Origin: Trichomonas tenax
Taxonomy: Eukaryota > Parabasalia > Trichomonadida > Trichomonadidae
Reading direction: 5' to 3'
Assembly: GCA_023091735.1 (NCBI GenBank)
Contig: JALKBU010000200.1
Coordinates: 1-61,851 of the forward strand
DNA length: 61,851 nucleotides
Under the pieces are notes generated by a model that did no database searches, was not told where the DNA came from, and worked only from the letters and a program-made list of their open reading frames with translations. Shown here piece by piece: positions 31,438 through 41,679 of this stretch (positions are counted from its first letter, which is position 1; each line of letters opens with the position of its first letter). The position numbers were made by a program, and so were the translations under genes.

Positions 31438-32643
31438 TTATGCTTGTGGGTTATTCTTCATCTTAGAAATGCATTTCATACATACTTTCTCTGCCTTTCC
31501 TTCGAACTGAGGTAGAGATGCCTTCTTGGCGCATTCGGAACAAATGCAAGCTCCACAGACACGGCAGTGGTGTCTTCTATTAATAAATGTGAATTTAGAC
31601 TTGCAGATCTGGCATTCACTGACGAGATCATCAGGAATCCAAACTGGTGCAAACTTTCCTGTGTCGATGTTAAGATATGATTGATGATAGAAAGATTGGA
31701 CGTGCATGGCAGCCTCCAACAGCTTTGCCTTGTCTTCGGCTGACTTCATGTTTGCTCTGAAGCTCTTATCAATTGTTAAGAAATCGATTGAATTCTTGAA
31801 AACTTTTTGATCAGGAACATCATTAATCATGAATTCGCCATACGCGTACGCTCTTAAATTCTTGTATTTATTACGACCAGCTCTTTCACCAACAAGTAAA
31901 TGATCTGATAATAAAATAATCGAACGAGGATCTTGTGTTTTACGAGAGAATTTCGTGCAGTCATATGTAACGAACAATCTGCGTGGATTGTTAACGGCAA
32001 ATTTTGCTTCCAATTGTGATTCTAATTCATCAATCAGAGGGAATTCATCTAATTCAGGATACATGATTTTGATTCTGGTGGTTTCACTGAGAACAATGTT
32101 TAAACATGACTGCATTGATGCGGTTTCAACTACGTTGGAAGGAAAGATTTTAATTGCATTTTCGAGGAATGTATCAAGTTCGTATATAAAGTAAAGTGGC
32201 TCGACTAAGATTGAATTGAATGATGTTGCGACTTCTTTCTCAAATTCTGTAATAGTGTCTCTTAATGCTGAATTTGATAATCTTGCGTGCGAAATTTGCT
32301 TCCAGTGCTTGTGATAGCGCTGGTTGTATTTAATACACCAATCCAAAAGTGCCGGTGTTACATCCAAAGCGGTAGAAACTTTAGATCCAAAACTACTTTG
32401 TGGAGAAACGCCAGCTTCTTTAAGTTTGATGTTGAATTCTGCGATGCTTGTGATAAATTTCTTGAGAACTCTAAAAACTGTGAGGAAAGGATCATTTTTT
32501 GCATCTGGAACTTTCGATTTTATTCTTTTCTTGAGAATTTTCGTTACGGAAGTCGAGTGGTTGATAATTATGTTGACTTTTTCTGTATATTCATTGAGTA
32601 ATCCTGAAGGAGTGTTTGTTTTGACTTCAGGTTGAGCTGTCAT
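31438..32643 (-). CDS. PH-FYVE zinc-finger protein with helical N-terminus (FGD-like)
   Basis: A 401-residue protein from ATG 32643. Residues 10-200 are all-helical, in the position of a DH (RhoGEF) domain. Residues about 221-315 look like a PH domain (RLFVTYDC, SIILLSDHLLVGERAG, FLTIDKSFR). Residues 335-392 are a FYVE finger: W335 in WIPDD, the C344/C347 pair, the basic patch RRHHCRVCG (356-364) and the later Cys pairs. FYVE fingers bind phosphatidylinositol 3-phosphate on endosomes. DH-PH-FYVE is the FGD layout, activating Rho-type GTPases; the DH part is less certain than the FYVE. Convergent with the importin gene. Confidence 0.9.
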   Translation of the reverse strand: MTAQPEVKTNTPSGLLNEYTEKVNIIINHSTSVTKILKKRIKSKVPDAKNDPFLTVFRVLKKFITSIAEFNIKLKEAGVSPQSSFGSKVSTALDVTPALLDWCIKYNQRYHKHWKQISHARLSNSALRDTITEFEKEVATSFNSILVEPLYFIYELDTFLENAIKIFPSNVVETASMQSCLNIVLSETTRIKIMYPELDEFPLIDELESQLEAKFAVNNPRRLFVTYDCTKFSRKTQDPRSIILLSDHLLVGERAGRNKYKNLRAYAYGEFMINDVPDQKVFKNSIDFLTIDKSFRANMKSAEDKAKLLEAAMHVQSFYHQSYLNIDTGKFAPVWIPDDLVSECQICKSKFTFINRRHHCRVCGACICSECAKKASLPQFEGKAEKVCMKCISKMKNNPQA

Positions 32644-33242
32644 TTATTTGATGTCACTTTTATAACCAAGTGAATTTCGCACATTTCACAAAGCACGTTT
32701 TTTAGGACCGCCAATGTGTTCCATCGCTATTTTCGTCAGTAAATCGTGATTGGGCAAAATTGAGTGTAATCTGATGAAAATAAGGTTATATTTTGACATT
32801 TAAGTTTACATGGCAAAAAGTATTTTATCTAATTTTGAAACTGCATTAACCATAAATATGTCAATCTAAGAATTTTTATTGAATTTTCTTTGAAAAATAT
32901 CAATATATGTATTAATATTCCATAATTGAAACTTCTTTGAATGTATTCTCTTAATTATGGTTGTAAACAATAAAGAAAATGTTGTGTATAATATTATTCT
33001 ATAGATGCCTTTGATTGTATAATGTTATATAGTCTCATAAATGTCGATTTAATGACTGGGGACAATTTGACATTTGTCAAATTCATTTCGAATATAAAAA
33101 ATGATATTATTAGGTCTGAGTCTTATAGCAATGCACAGATTTGTGATGAGAATAAATGTTTGCAGTTTGTTTAAATAAAATCATATCCAATATTGTGATT
33201 TTGTGAAGCAAAAAAAAATATAAAAAACGAACTAAAATTTAC
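32644..33242. promoter_or_regulatory. divergent region with elements on both strands
   Basis: The minus-oriented element TTTTGCCATGTAAA (32805-32818) lies about 160 bases upstream of the FYVE gene, next to TTTTGACATTTAA at 32791. The palindrome AATTTGACATTTGTCAAATT at 33064-33083 lies about 160 bases before the plus gene. No gene is seen. Confidence 0.5.
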
Positions 33243-34421
33243 ATGGATCCTTCTTTAGCGAGTCCTCAAAAAAGTCTTCTTTTAAGGAGTCGAAAAAATC
33301 TTGATTCTCATATCCTTGACATGCCTATTGATGTTGACGAAGAGTTGAGCAACTTAGTTACGCAAATTGAATCAAATACTTTTTCAATCTTGTCAATAAA
33401 ACAAAAATTCTCATTGATGAAAAAGAATGGTGATGAATTTAAGCAAGAAGCCCAATCAAAACTCGAATCTTTTAACAAATTAATTGCTGATCTTGAAAGA
33501 AAAACATTAGAAACATTCGATTCATACAACCAACGTCTCGATAAGATGGAAGTTCTGTCATTCAGGCCTTCAATGTTCCATCCTTCAAAATCATTTGTTA
33601 TTCCAACTAATAACGAAATTACAACTATAAGTAACACAGACGACTACATTTTCATCGGCACTGATATCTCTATGATATTTGTTTTCTCTTTTGACAGTCT
33701 CCAAAAATTTGTCGATTTAGGTCCATTCGATAACAATCCAATTACAAAATTATGCTCATTCAAAATAGATACAACAACATATGTTTTGTCATATACAAAC
33801 ACGAGAACAGTCTTTATTTCAGACCCAAGCAAACCTGCTTTTCAAGTTAAGCACAATGGCCATAACTTCGTTTGCTGGCCGCCTTCTCTCAACTGCAAAT
33901 ATAAGTTTGCTATTTTCAGACAGAAGGAAATTCGTTTATTCTCCAATAGCTTAGATCAATATGACACAATAACTGTTACAGCTACTCATGGAGCAGGTGG
34001 TGTTGATAAGCTTGTGACTGCGCATGAAAAGTCTGTAACTATCATCAACTTTGGTGAAGAAGATCAATCACGTCAAACAGTTGATTTTACATTCGAAATC
34101 ACTCACATCACAGCATCCAGATCGTTCTATTGTGTTTCAGGAAAGGAAGAAATAGTTATTTGCAACTACGATGGCACAAGGAAGCAAATTAGCTTTAATC
34201 ACCCAACAAATTTCTTAACATCTAACGAATTCTATATATTCAGGATTGCAAACAAGATGCAGATTGAAGTATATGATGCATTTGGTAAGAACAACGTTGT
34301 TTATATTGGAAGTGATGATTGGTCTCCTCATGATGGACACGAAGCTCCAACTGCTGCATTTCTCTGTGATTCAGTCATTATGACTGGAAAACAGACAAAA
34401 TGTGTTATCTGGTCTGAATAA
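33243..34421 (+). CDS. coiled-coil plus beta-propeller (WD40-like) protein
   Basis: A 392-residue protein from ATG 33243. Residues 30-105 form a short coiled coil; residues about 115-390 consist of repeated four-strand units (ITTISNTDDYIFIGTDISMIFVF, then VDKLVTAHEKSVTIINF, then TAAFLCDSVIMTGKQTKCVIWSE). The last unit closes like a WD repeat with a terminal V-I-W. It is probably a six- or seven-bladed propeller used as an interaction platform. I cannot assign a pathway. Confidence 0.7.
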   Translation: MDPSLASPQKSLLLRSRKNLDSHILDMPIDVDEELSNLVTQIESNTFSILSIKQKFSLMKKNGDEFKQEAQSKLESFNKLIADLERKTLETFDSYNQRLDKMEVLSFRPSMFHPSKSFVIPTNNEITTISNTDDYIFIGTDISMIFVFSFDSLQKFVDLGPFDNNPITKLCSFKIDTTTYVLSYTNTRTVFISDPSKPAFQVKHNGHNFVCWPPSLNCKYKFAIFRQKEIRLFSNSLDQYDTITVTATHGAGGVDKLVTAHEKSVTIINFGEEDQSRQTVDFTFEITHITASRSFYCVSGKEEIVICNYDGTRKQISFNHPTNFLTSNEFYIFRIANKMQIEVYDAFGKNNVVYIGSDDWSPHDGHEAPTAAFLCDSVIMTGKQTKCVIWSE

Positions 34422-34633
34422 ATTCTTTGTTTGTTATCATTACTAAAATACACTGTAAAATAAATACTGATTTAGATGTAGATGTGCGTGCTTCTTAATG
34501 AAAATTTTCGATCTCTTCATAATATCGGCTGATATGGAAGAAAATTTGAACTGCAAATTTAGGGTATTACCACATTGGATATAGAGATGTAATAACTTAA
34601 AGGAAATGCCAAAAGAAATGATTCAGAAAATAA

Positions 34634-34646
34634 ATGACATGTAAAT
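34634..34646 (+). promoter_or_regulatory. recurrent element ATGACATGTAAAT
   Basis: A perfect core copy about 50 bases before the decayed surface gene at 34699, followed by TTGTCATTTGTGATCAC. Its presence suggests that this gene family also used the element. Confidence 0.5.
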
Positions 34647-34698
34647 TGTCATTTGTGATCACTTGTCACAAAATAAATGAATTAATCTTTGAAATGTA

Positions 34699-35730
34699 TT
34701 GATATCCATTTATAGTTTCGTCCATTGTGACGAAGCACCAGCAGATCTATGGAGATACTTTTATGGCAGTGAATACCAAGGAAATAAATATGAATATAGC
34801 AAAAACTGCACAATCTTACCTAACAATGGAGAAATATATGTATATGAGTGTCTTTTTACCGGCCATTCCTCATGGTGCATCTCTATACAAAATGAAGAAG
34901 CAAAATTTCTTCATTCTTCTTGTATCTTCGTTAATTGCAGAAGAAGCAATGGTGGTGCTGTCAATTTTGACTGTAATAGTCCTGTCATTCAGCATCGATT
35001 TTGTACATTAAATTCATACGTATTAAATGGTGAAGGATTTCATTCATTCACTAAAATCACGTCTGACAAAGACATGCTGAATCTTATTATAGATAGCTCA
35101 ATATCGCAATGCATATATACGTTCAAAGAAAGAGTGTTCACTTTATATACAGGATTAGTTGGACTTTACTCAACTAATTCATCCAGAAATCAAGCTAAAT
35201 CGGCGTCGGGATTCTTCATTTGGAATACAAAGTCTAATACAAAAAGTAATTTTTCGACGTTTGATAGTAATGCTGGAGAAACATGTTTGCAGCATGATGG
35301 CTCAGGCTTGTACTATGATTGTTGCTGTGACTTTATAAACAACACACATGTAACTAATGCTTGGGGAATATTTTATACATTAACAAGAGTATTGATTGAA
35401 AGATGCTCTATAATTGGCAATTATAAAAGTGAAAATATCTTCAGCATAAATGGAAATGCTGGTTATACCATTAATAATTGTATATTTGATAATTTTACAT
35501 TTCAACCAAGAAATGGAGTTACTACTGTTAATTGTAAAATAGGAAATCAAATTAATAACCTGATGCATCTATCAACTTTCCTATGCAAAGCAGAAACATT
35601 AAGTTTTAATTATATACTCAACAAATTATTGATGAAGCATTGTTGGATGATATCTCAGCAAGCCTCTATCTCCTTTGTATTATGTCAAGTAATATTTTCA
35701 TTGTTTATGAATTTTAATTTGTATGATTAA
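34699..35730 (+). pseudogene. repeat-rich surface-protein gene lacking a start, second family copy
   Basis: An open frame of 343 codons without an initiator. It begins with TTG nine bases after a TGA, and the first in-frame ATG is codon 126 (35074). Codons 2-10 (ISIYSFVHC) look like the end of a signal peptide, so the true start seems broken by a frameshift or stop. The body carries Cys-rich, Asn-rich strands (CIFVNCRR, GGAVNFDC, IERCSIIGNY, TINNCIFDNF), typical of parallel beta-helix surface proteins, and a hydrophobic C-terminal stretch. It aligns clearly with the more degraded copy at 8290-9153. It could still be expressed by non-ATG initiation, but a young pseudogene is more likely. Confidence 0.65.
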
Positions 35731-35831
35731 AAAACAAAAGAAATGAAATATATAATAATATTTAGATAAATAAAACTAATCACTTGGATCTGTATTGAAT
35801 TAAAACAATAAAGAAATTTAAATTTAAAACA

Positions 35832-37988
35832 TCAGTCCTCTAAGAATTTGGCCAACTCGTCTTCATCGTCACTACCGAATGGATTGTCGAGTTCCTCAAG
35901 CGTCTTCACGTGCTTAACAGGTGCCTCGAGCTGATCCGGTACATCATCCATCTGCCTCATGACGAGCTTAGCATTCCTTGGAGAAGCAGATCTCGTCGCT
36001 TCGATGATCTTCTTGACTGAAGCTGCTTCGTCATCAGAGTTCTGATCAATATCATAGCTGTCAGACTTTCGCATAGGAGATGTTGGAGCCCGCGCTATAA
36101 CAGGATTCCTTAAAGGATTGTCTGGGCGCGTCTCAATTATCAATGGAGCTGGTTGTTGTGATTGTTGTTGAACAACAGTTTGTTGCTGCTGTGGTGGTGG
36201 TTTAACTTCAATCATCTTTGCTTCTTCCTTGGAAAGAGATTCCTCTGGAACAGGATTTGGCTGCTTCGGAGTGAATCCACTCTGCTTGAAAGTGAGGAAG
36301 TTGAGATGGTAGAATTCAGATTCCTCAGGGAAAACGCGCCACAATAAAATTCTTGCCCAATCATACCATATCGTTTCTACTTCGCTTCCCATTGTGAAAG
36401 CTGTCTGTGGAACAGGAGAATCATTGAACTCCGCAAGAATTGGAGTAATTGCGTTCTGGAGGAGTGCATCTGCATTCTTTGCTTTGCTCTTTAGTGGTTC
36501 ATCAGCAGCATCCAAAATCTTTTTGATTTTTTCCGCAGGAAGTTTCCATTCTCTCAGAGAACATGAAGCAATTGAGTTGATAATAACTCTGTTGACAATT
36601 CCATAAAGAATGATTGATTTCTTTCCTAGTGTCTGGAACCTCATGAACTGATAGATGGAGTTGAGAAGTCTCGCAATCGGAAGCTTGGAGTCTGGACTTT
36701 CCGCAGCTTTTGATTTGAAGAATAATCGAAGAACTTCGAAGATTCTGTTCGCGTTGAAGAAGGAAAGATGCCCTGTTGTCGAAGAAAGATTCTGAATGAT
36801 CGCTGTGACTAACGGTGCGAGTGGAAAACACAATTTGAAGTCTTTCACAAGTGGGTATGTAATGATTTCGATGATTAAATCAGCGAAAGATCCTTTGTGT
36901 GGTCTCTGATCTTTGATTGGGAATGCGCCAACAAATAGTTCATTAAGTGACAAAAGAGAGTGAAAATCTGATGTTAAATGACTAATAATTAATAAAATAA
37001 TCGAATGGATGAAAGTTATGGATGAATTATCCATCTTGTATCTGAATAACAGCAGCAACACTGTGATATAACGCTGCGACAGTTTGTTGATGTCGATGAA
37101 TTTAAGGAATGTTGGATACCTCAATATAACAGCATAAAGAAGTGATACGAGTTCTTCAGAGCACGCCAAGACTCTCCCAGGTAGTCCCGATGCGTATATG
37201 TTCTCGTACAGTGAAAGCAAAGGCACAAAAGCCCCGTGGAGAGTATTTTGTTCAACATTCGAAAGCGCCGTTTTCCAAGTGCTACAAGCGTAGATTGGTA
37301 ATATCGTAGCTGTTATGAGGGTTTTGACGAGCTTTAAAATCGGTTCTGATCGAGTTGTCATGATTGCTTTTGGAATAAACTCAAAGAAAGAAGGAAGGTA
37401 GACATTTGCAGGGAAAGTGTCGAAAGCTGTGACGTATGGTGACGGATCCGATGAAACTTGGTATGTGAACGCTTCACTTTGTTGCATAAAAAGAAGAGTT
37501 TTCACGAAAGTGATGTTTGCGTTGAGTTCGTCCGAATAGCTGTTGAAAATCGAGTCTGTGAGGTTGAGAAGGCGGAATTCTGCCTGCATCAACTGGTGAA
37601 AAGGCGCAACAGAGGAAAGATAAAGAGTTGGTGCCTTAAACCACGGTGAAATCTTCTGAGGGAGACCAGAAATGCTCAACAGGAGGCAGACTGTATCGGA
37701 ATACAGCCGTAAAATATCGAACATCGATCCTTTTTGAGCTTCAGTTTCAGCCACTTTGATATAGCGTGTAAAAGACTCCACAAAGAACCTTATCAGTTCC
37801 CCAAAGTTGTCTGGTCTCTTGTCGCGTACTTCTGTCAGCAATTGTATGTCCTCTTTTGTTATTTCAGATGTATTAAAATTTTGGATCGAGAAATTGTTCC
37901 AAATCGGGTGACTCGGTGGACAGGCACCAGAAAGGAGTGTCCTAAGAAATGTTGAAATACTATCATTTGAAGATAGCGTTCCGCCCAT
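35832..37988 (-). CDS. HID1: HID1/dymeclin-family Golgi protein
   Basis: A 718-residue protein from ATG 37988, near the 788 of human HID1. It starts MGGTLSSND: Gly2 with Ser6 fits N-myristoylation, as in HID1. Family marks include PIWNNFS at 28-34, ITKEDIQLLTEVRDKRPDNF (compare the EIRxxREExPxNL block of HID1) and HLSFFNANRIFEVLRLFF (compare FFSANRLL). Residues 585-700 are a Pro/Gln/Glu-rich linker with PPPQQQQ and an acidic end. HID1 acts at the trans-Golgi in dense-core vesicle or secretory cargo sorting, so here it suggests a regulated secretory route. Upstream lies a cluster of three elements including a back-to-back pair. Confidence 0.85.
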   Translation of the reverse strand: MGGTLSSNDSISTFLRTLLSGACPPSHPIWNNFSIQNFNTSEITKEDIQLLTEVRDKRPDNFGELIRFFVESFTRYIKVAETEAQKGSMFDILRLYSDTVCLLLSISGLPQKISPWFKAPTLYLSSVAPFHQLMQAEFRLLNLTDSIFNSYSDELNANITFVKTLLFMQQSEAFTYQVSSDPSPYVTAFDTFPANVYLPSFFEFIPKAIMTTRSEPILKLVKTLITATILPIYACSTWKTALSNVEQNTLHGAFVPLLSLYENIYASGLPGRVLACSEELVSLLYAVILRYPTFLKFIDINKLSQRYITVLLLLFRYKMDNSSITFIHSIILLIISHLTSDFHSLLSLNELFVGAFPIKDQRPHKGSFADLIIEIITYPLVKDFKLCFPLAPLVTAIIQNLSSTTGHLSFFNANRIFEVLRLFFKSKAAESPDSKLPIARLLNSIYQFMRFQTLGKKSIILYGIVNRVIINSIASCSLREWKLPAEKIKKILDAADEPLKSKAKNADALLQNAITPILAEFNDSPVPQTAFTMGSEVETIWYDWARILLWRVFPEESEFYHLNFLTFKQSGFTPKQPNPVPEESLSKEEAKMIEVKPPPQQQQTVVQQQSQQPAPLIIETRPDNPLRNPVIARAPTSPMRKSDSYDIDQNSDDEAASVKKIIEATRSASPRNAKLVMRQMDDVPDQLEAPVKHVKTLEELDNPFGSDDEDELAKFLED

Positions 37989-38551
37989 TTCTTAGTCTCA
38001 AAAAAATGCCAAAATGTCATGTAAATATCATAATTTGTTGTCACTTTGTCATGTAAAATGCAACATCAGATGACAAAATTGTTGGAACGATCATTTTGTC
38101 ATGTAAATATTTACGTGTCATATTATTAAACTTGTTCTTTTCAAGCGCCAAAGCAAATCAAACAATTGCAATCAAGTTATATAAACTATCTCTATCAATA
38201 ATTGATCACTCATTGGAGATTTCCAAGATATTAAAATTAAGATTTAAAGCATATTTTAATTTGTAGCATTTTGCTACGTGAATTTGATGAGCATATAGAA
38301 AATGGGATGGCTACTCAAAGTAAACATTGATCATAAGTTTATTCATCAATAATAACAATATTTTAAAATATGAGTTTCTGAAAATTCAATAGCATTCCTT
38401 GTATGTTATATAATATATGTACATTGAGGTCTGTTGTTGATCTATGATAATATTTCTGATTTCAATTAATAATTTTGAATATCACTAATTATGAGGTATA
38501 ATACTTCTGACACATCATAATAATACATAAAACATAAATTGGTTCATATGG
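37989..38551. promoter_or_regulatory. HID1 promoter with element cluster and back-to-back pair
   Basis: Element copies are ATGTCATGTAAAT (38014-38026), TTTGTCATGTAAAAT (38045-38059) and TTTTGTCATGTAAAT (38094-38108). The last runs directly into an inverted copy, ATTTACGTGTCA, ending at 38120. The rest to 38551 is AT-rich and is also the 3' flank of the next minus-strand gene. Confidence 0.6.
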
Positions 38552-39379
38552 TTATGATCCTGGCTCAGTGAGATCGTCAGTTGTCGAATCTGGTGAAACT
38601 TCACTCTTTTGTTCAACAACTTTCTTCTTCCTGAAGTTCCATTTGAGAGGATTAAGTGATTTGATACTATTCCACAAGATGAGGAATAATGATGAAATAA
38701 ATGTAAACATTTTAACGAAGAACTCAATGAATCGCATCTTAAAACTTCCTCCTGCACCCTCCAAACCATCCAACCAGTCATCAAGTACAGTTAATTTTGC
38801 ATTTACAGCTTCAGTAGTTTGAGAAAGAGAAACAGCTTTTCCTTGCAGAAGTCTGATCTTTTGTGATACTTCTCCTATCTTTGTATTTGTGTGAATGACA
38901 TTGTTATCGATTGTTTCAATATCGTGATTAAGAAAATCTATTGTGGTTTTAACTTGCATTGTTACTGCGTTTAACTCATGCATTGGCAAATTGACATTGA
39001 TTCGATTTCTAATTGGTTCATCCATTCTTTTCATAAATGAATCAGGAAAGACTTGTATTTTTTGCTGTTTTTGTGCTTCATTACAAATTGCAGATTGTTT
39101 TTCTTCTTTCTTCGGCTGCTCAAATGCTTGTGGCTGTTGAATTTGTGGTAAAAATATTTTACTTGGCAATTGATTGTTTTTTAATGATGTAGCTGATAAA
39201 AATGGAATCTTTTCTGTTGGTTTCGCTGGTGGCAACTGTGTTGCTCTATTTAAAATTCCCGAATTAAATTTTGCTTCATTATACGCTTGTTCATGATCTT
39301 GGAGAGCGAGCTGATCAACGTGTGAAGATGATCTGTCTCTTCTTTTTATTGGAAAATTACAATAAAAATGAAACATCAT
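38552..39379 (-). CDS. membrane-anchored coiled-coil protein
   Basis: I start at ATG 39379 (275 residues). A longer frame opens at ATG 39412, but that stretch contains the promoter element TTTTGACATGTAAACA (39396-39411) and an Inr TCATTTTTC (39387-39395), so it is likely untranscribed. The N-terminal half is Gln/Pro/Lys-rich and disordered. Around residues 140-210 is a helical, SNARE-like or coiled-coil stretch (TTIDFLNHDIETIDNN, IGEVSQKIRLLQGKAVSLSQ). One hydrophobic span follows (about 220-245, FFVKMFTFISSLFLILW), then about 30 basic-acidic residues. The layout suggests a tethering or tail-anchored organelle protein. No family recognised. Confidence 0.6.
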   Translation of the reverse strand: MMFHFYCNFPIKRRDRSSSHVDQLALQDHEQAYNEAKFNSGILNRATQLPPAKPTEKIPFLSATSLKNNQLPSKIFLPQIQQPQAFEQPKKEEKQSAICNEAQKQQKIQVFPDSFMKRMDEPIRNRINVNLPMHELNAVTMQVKTTIDFLNHDIETIDNNVIHTNTKIGEVSQKIRLLQGKAVSLSQTTEAVNAKLTVLDDWLDGLEGAGGSFKMRFIEFFVKMFTFISSLFLILWNSIKSLNPLKWNFRKKKVVEQKSEVSPDSTTDDLTEPGS

Positions 39380-39484
39380 TTTTTTAGAAAAATGATTTTG
39401 ACATGTAAACATAAGGTGTCAAAAAATATTCATATAGGCTGAGAGTTAATATATAAAATAACAAACAAGTTTTATTAATAGTTA

Positions 39485-41371
39485 TTAGGTTAATTCAAAG
39501 ATTGGGTATAGAAATGATTTTTGCGGCAATATTTTAACTTTCATTCCTTGTGAAAATCCCATTAGAATGATATTAGCAGATACTATGGACCTCATTATTG
39601 GATCAGCTAGATCCTTTTCGAAACCTTCTTTAACAAGTTCTGAAATTGAATTCTTTGTTTCGAGTAATATACCAGCAGCTCTCTCTTTGAGCATGTTTTG
39701 TGTTAAAGCTGACGCCATTATGAATTCATCATATGATGGTTCGCAGATGTGCAATATATTTTGAACAGGAGAAGTTATATTAATAAACATTTCTTCTTCA
39801 TCATATGATTCAGGATTAATGGAATCAATAGCATTCTCGTTGAGGAAATATTTAAATAAATCAACAATTCCCGTATAATAGCTTGCTAAAATGTTAGTTA
39901 ACTTTGTTTCTTTTGACTGCTCTTTCTTGTTTTGCTCGATATCAATGCCTTTGATAGATTGTGGCTTACCTTTGGATTTTTTGTTGCTTTTCTGCTTAAT
40001 TGCACATAATTCAACAGCGGCACATATTCGAAGCTGATCTTGGGCTGAAAACTCATATGATAGAATAACTTTCATGAGATAATATGCAATATATAGTTCT
40101 TCAATTCTATATTTTGAACATATAAAATTCGATCGACATGAGATATAGAATAACTCTGTTGATATCGATAGATTCCATAAAACAAAGGCTTGGTCAACAA
40201 CTTTCTGATGCTCTGAAGATGCAACCTTAGGTCTAAGATTTGGAGGAACAGATCCTTCGTATATCTGATAAGCAATTTCTTGGAAATTTTTCAACACTCC
40301 AATGCATTCATTTGTTAAAGATTCGTTTAATACTTCAATTGGTGATAGTAGTGCTATAATAACAGGAATCAAAAATGAAACGAATATGAATGAAACATCT
40401 TCAAATTCTTCTAATGAATAAAAATACCTTGATAAACCAAGTGGTTTTAGATCATTTTCTATGAATTTTCTAGGGTCTATCATTCCAAATAGTTTAATGT
40501 CTTCATCGCTATTACCAACAATGATATCACGTGCAATTATACGAATTACTGCTAAATGATCTGATCTTTCATTCCATTGATATAAACTATGAAACAGAGA
40601 TGAAATACTTGTGTTTGTAGAAATGCTTCGTATGAAATGAATGTCTTTTAAAAAATCGTTTAATTTGTTGAATATATCTTTTCTGTTTGTGAATTGGATT
40701 GAATCATTGAGTAAAGTAAGAAAATGAAAGCAGCATGGTGAACTTTCTGTTGGTTTCTCATTAAAATTTGATCGAAAATTGAATGAATTAATGTCGATGA
40801 GAAGTCGTATTAAATCTAGCTCAAAGTAAACAACATTTTCAATGTCAGATGATAACTTGATGTGTTCAAGTTGATCTTGTAATTTTTCAATGTCTTCGGA
40901 AAAATCATTTAAAAATGTATCGTCAACTGGTATCCATTGTATTGGCTGTGAGTTAGTGTGAGTGATGTTATATCTGTTTATCGTTATAATGGAATTAATA
41001 ATGCATTTGGTTACAAATTCGAGTGTAGGATTAATACTAAAGCAAGACTTTAATACATTTACGAAATCTAGTAATGAGGATATTGAATTTTTAGCATTCA
41101 TTATATCAAGTTGTATATTCAATAATAAATCGATGATTGATGAAATTGTTTCAACTGAATATATGGATGATATGATATCTATATCATTAACTGAATGTTT
41201 AAAAGTTGATATCTCTGTTTTTGATGGACTTTGATTATCAATCTCTTCGTGTGTTTCGTTTCTAGCTGCAAATTCATTGACAATTGGTTGGGAAAGGATA
41301 ATATCACCTTTCCTCATTTTTGTCATGCAATTTGTGAATAAGTCTTTGTCGATCTCAATCCATTCGTTCAT
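39485..41371 (-). CDS. NAA35: N-alpha-acetyltransferase 35 (NatC subunit, Mak10)
   Basis: A 628-residue protein from ATG 41371. The start EWIEIDKDLFTNCMTKMRKGDIIL parallels the NAA35 opening NWVDITxDF..AC..LKLGELL. A central hydrophobic stretch (IAYYLMKVILSYEFSAQDQL) precedes a Lys-rich loop (KQKSNKKSKGK), as in NAA35 (YWYLSEFLYAW, then KKTKKKKK). The C-terminus FLYPIFELT matches the family's terminal YFPVVKLV. NAA35 is the large scaffold of NatC, which with NAA30 and NAA38 acetylates N-terminal Met before hydrophobic residues. Helical throughout, cytosolic. Identification is by short matching blocks and layout, so moderately sure. Confidence 0.7.
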   Translation of the reverse strand: MNEWIEIDKDLFTNCMTKMRKGDIILSQPIVNEFAARNETHEEIDNQSPSKTEISTFKHSVNDIDIISSIYSVETISSIIDLLLNIQLDIMNAKNSISSLLDFVNVLKSCFSINPTLEFVTKCIINSIITINRYNITHTNSQPIQWIPVDDTFLNDFSEDIEKLQDQLEHIKLSSDIENVVYFELDLIRLLIDINSFNFRSNFNEKPTESSPCCFHFLTLLNDSIQFTNRKDIFNKLNDFLKDIHFIRSISTNTSISSLFHSLYQWNERSDHLAVIRIIARDIIVGNSDEDIKLFGMIDPRKFIENDLKPLGLSRYFYSLEEFEDVSFIFVSFLIPVIIALLSPIEVLNESLTNECIGVLKNFQEIAYQIYEGSVPPNLRPKVASSEHQKVVDQAFVLWNLSISTELFYISCRSNFICSKYRIEELYIAYYLMKVILSYEFSAQDQLRICAAVELCAIKQKSNKKSKGKPQSIKGIDIEQNKKEQSKETKLTNILASYYTGIVDLFKYFLNENAIDSINPESYDEEEMFINITSPVQNILHICEPSYDEFIMASALTQNMLKERAAGILLETKNSISELVKEGFEKDLADPIMRSIVSANIILMGFSQGMKVKILPQKSFLYPIFELT

Positions 41372-41575
41372 AATAATGATAAATAACTTTGAAAATATAT
41401 TCTTTATGCCATAGAACTCATGTTTATCATGTTCGTTTTGTTTTTAGTATTAAGGTTATTTTATACCAAAGAACCTTATGAACTAAAAGTGACAAAGTCC
41501 GGCCATAATTTTTAAAGACAGCAAAGGAAGACATTCGGGCTTCTCAGCTTTCCTAAAAAGACAAGCTCAATCATA

Positions 41576-41679
41576 GTATGTATTAATTCTGCGATGATGA
41601 GAATTCCTCTCGTTCAACATCTTCGTGTCGAGATTTTTCTAATCATTAGCACCCCTTTTATTTCAATACTAACACACAG
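41576..41679 (+). other. trichomonad-type intron signature in a decayed gene
   Basis: GTATGT at 41576-41581 and ACTAACACACAG at 41668-41679 match both ends of the known Trichomonas vaginalis intron consensus; length 104 bases falls in the usual range. The ATG at 41429 is in a frame that runs 147 bases exactly to the 5' splice site with one internal TAA after 28 codons (MFVLFLVLRLFY...). After the 3' motif that phase stops within nine codons. So the gene looks dead or changed, with its intron ends preserved. Confidence 0.6.

Noticed and set aside
36502..36831. 109-codon second minus-strand frame inside HID1
   Set aside because: It lies wholly within the HID1 coding frame and has no independent features.
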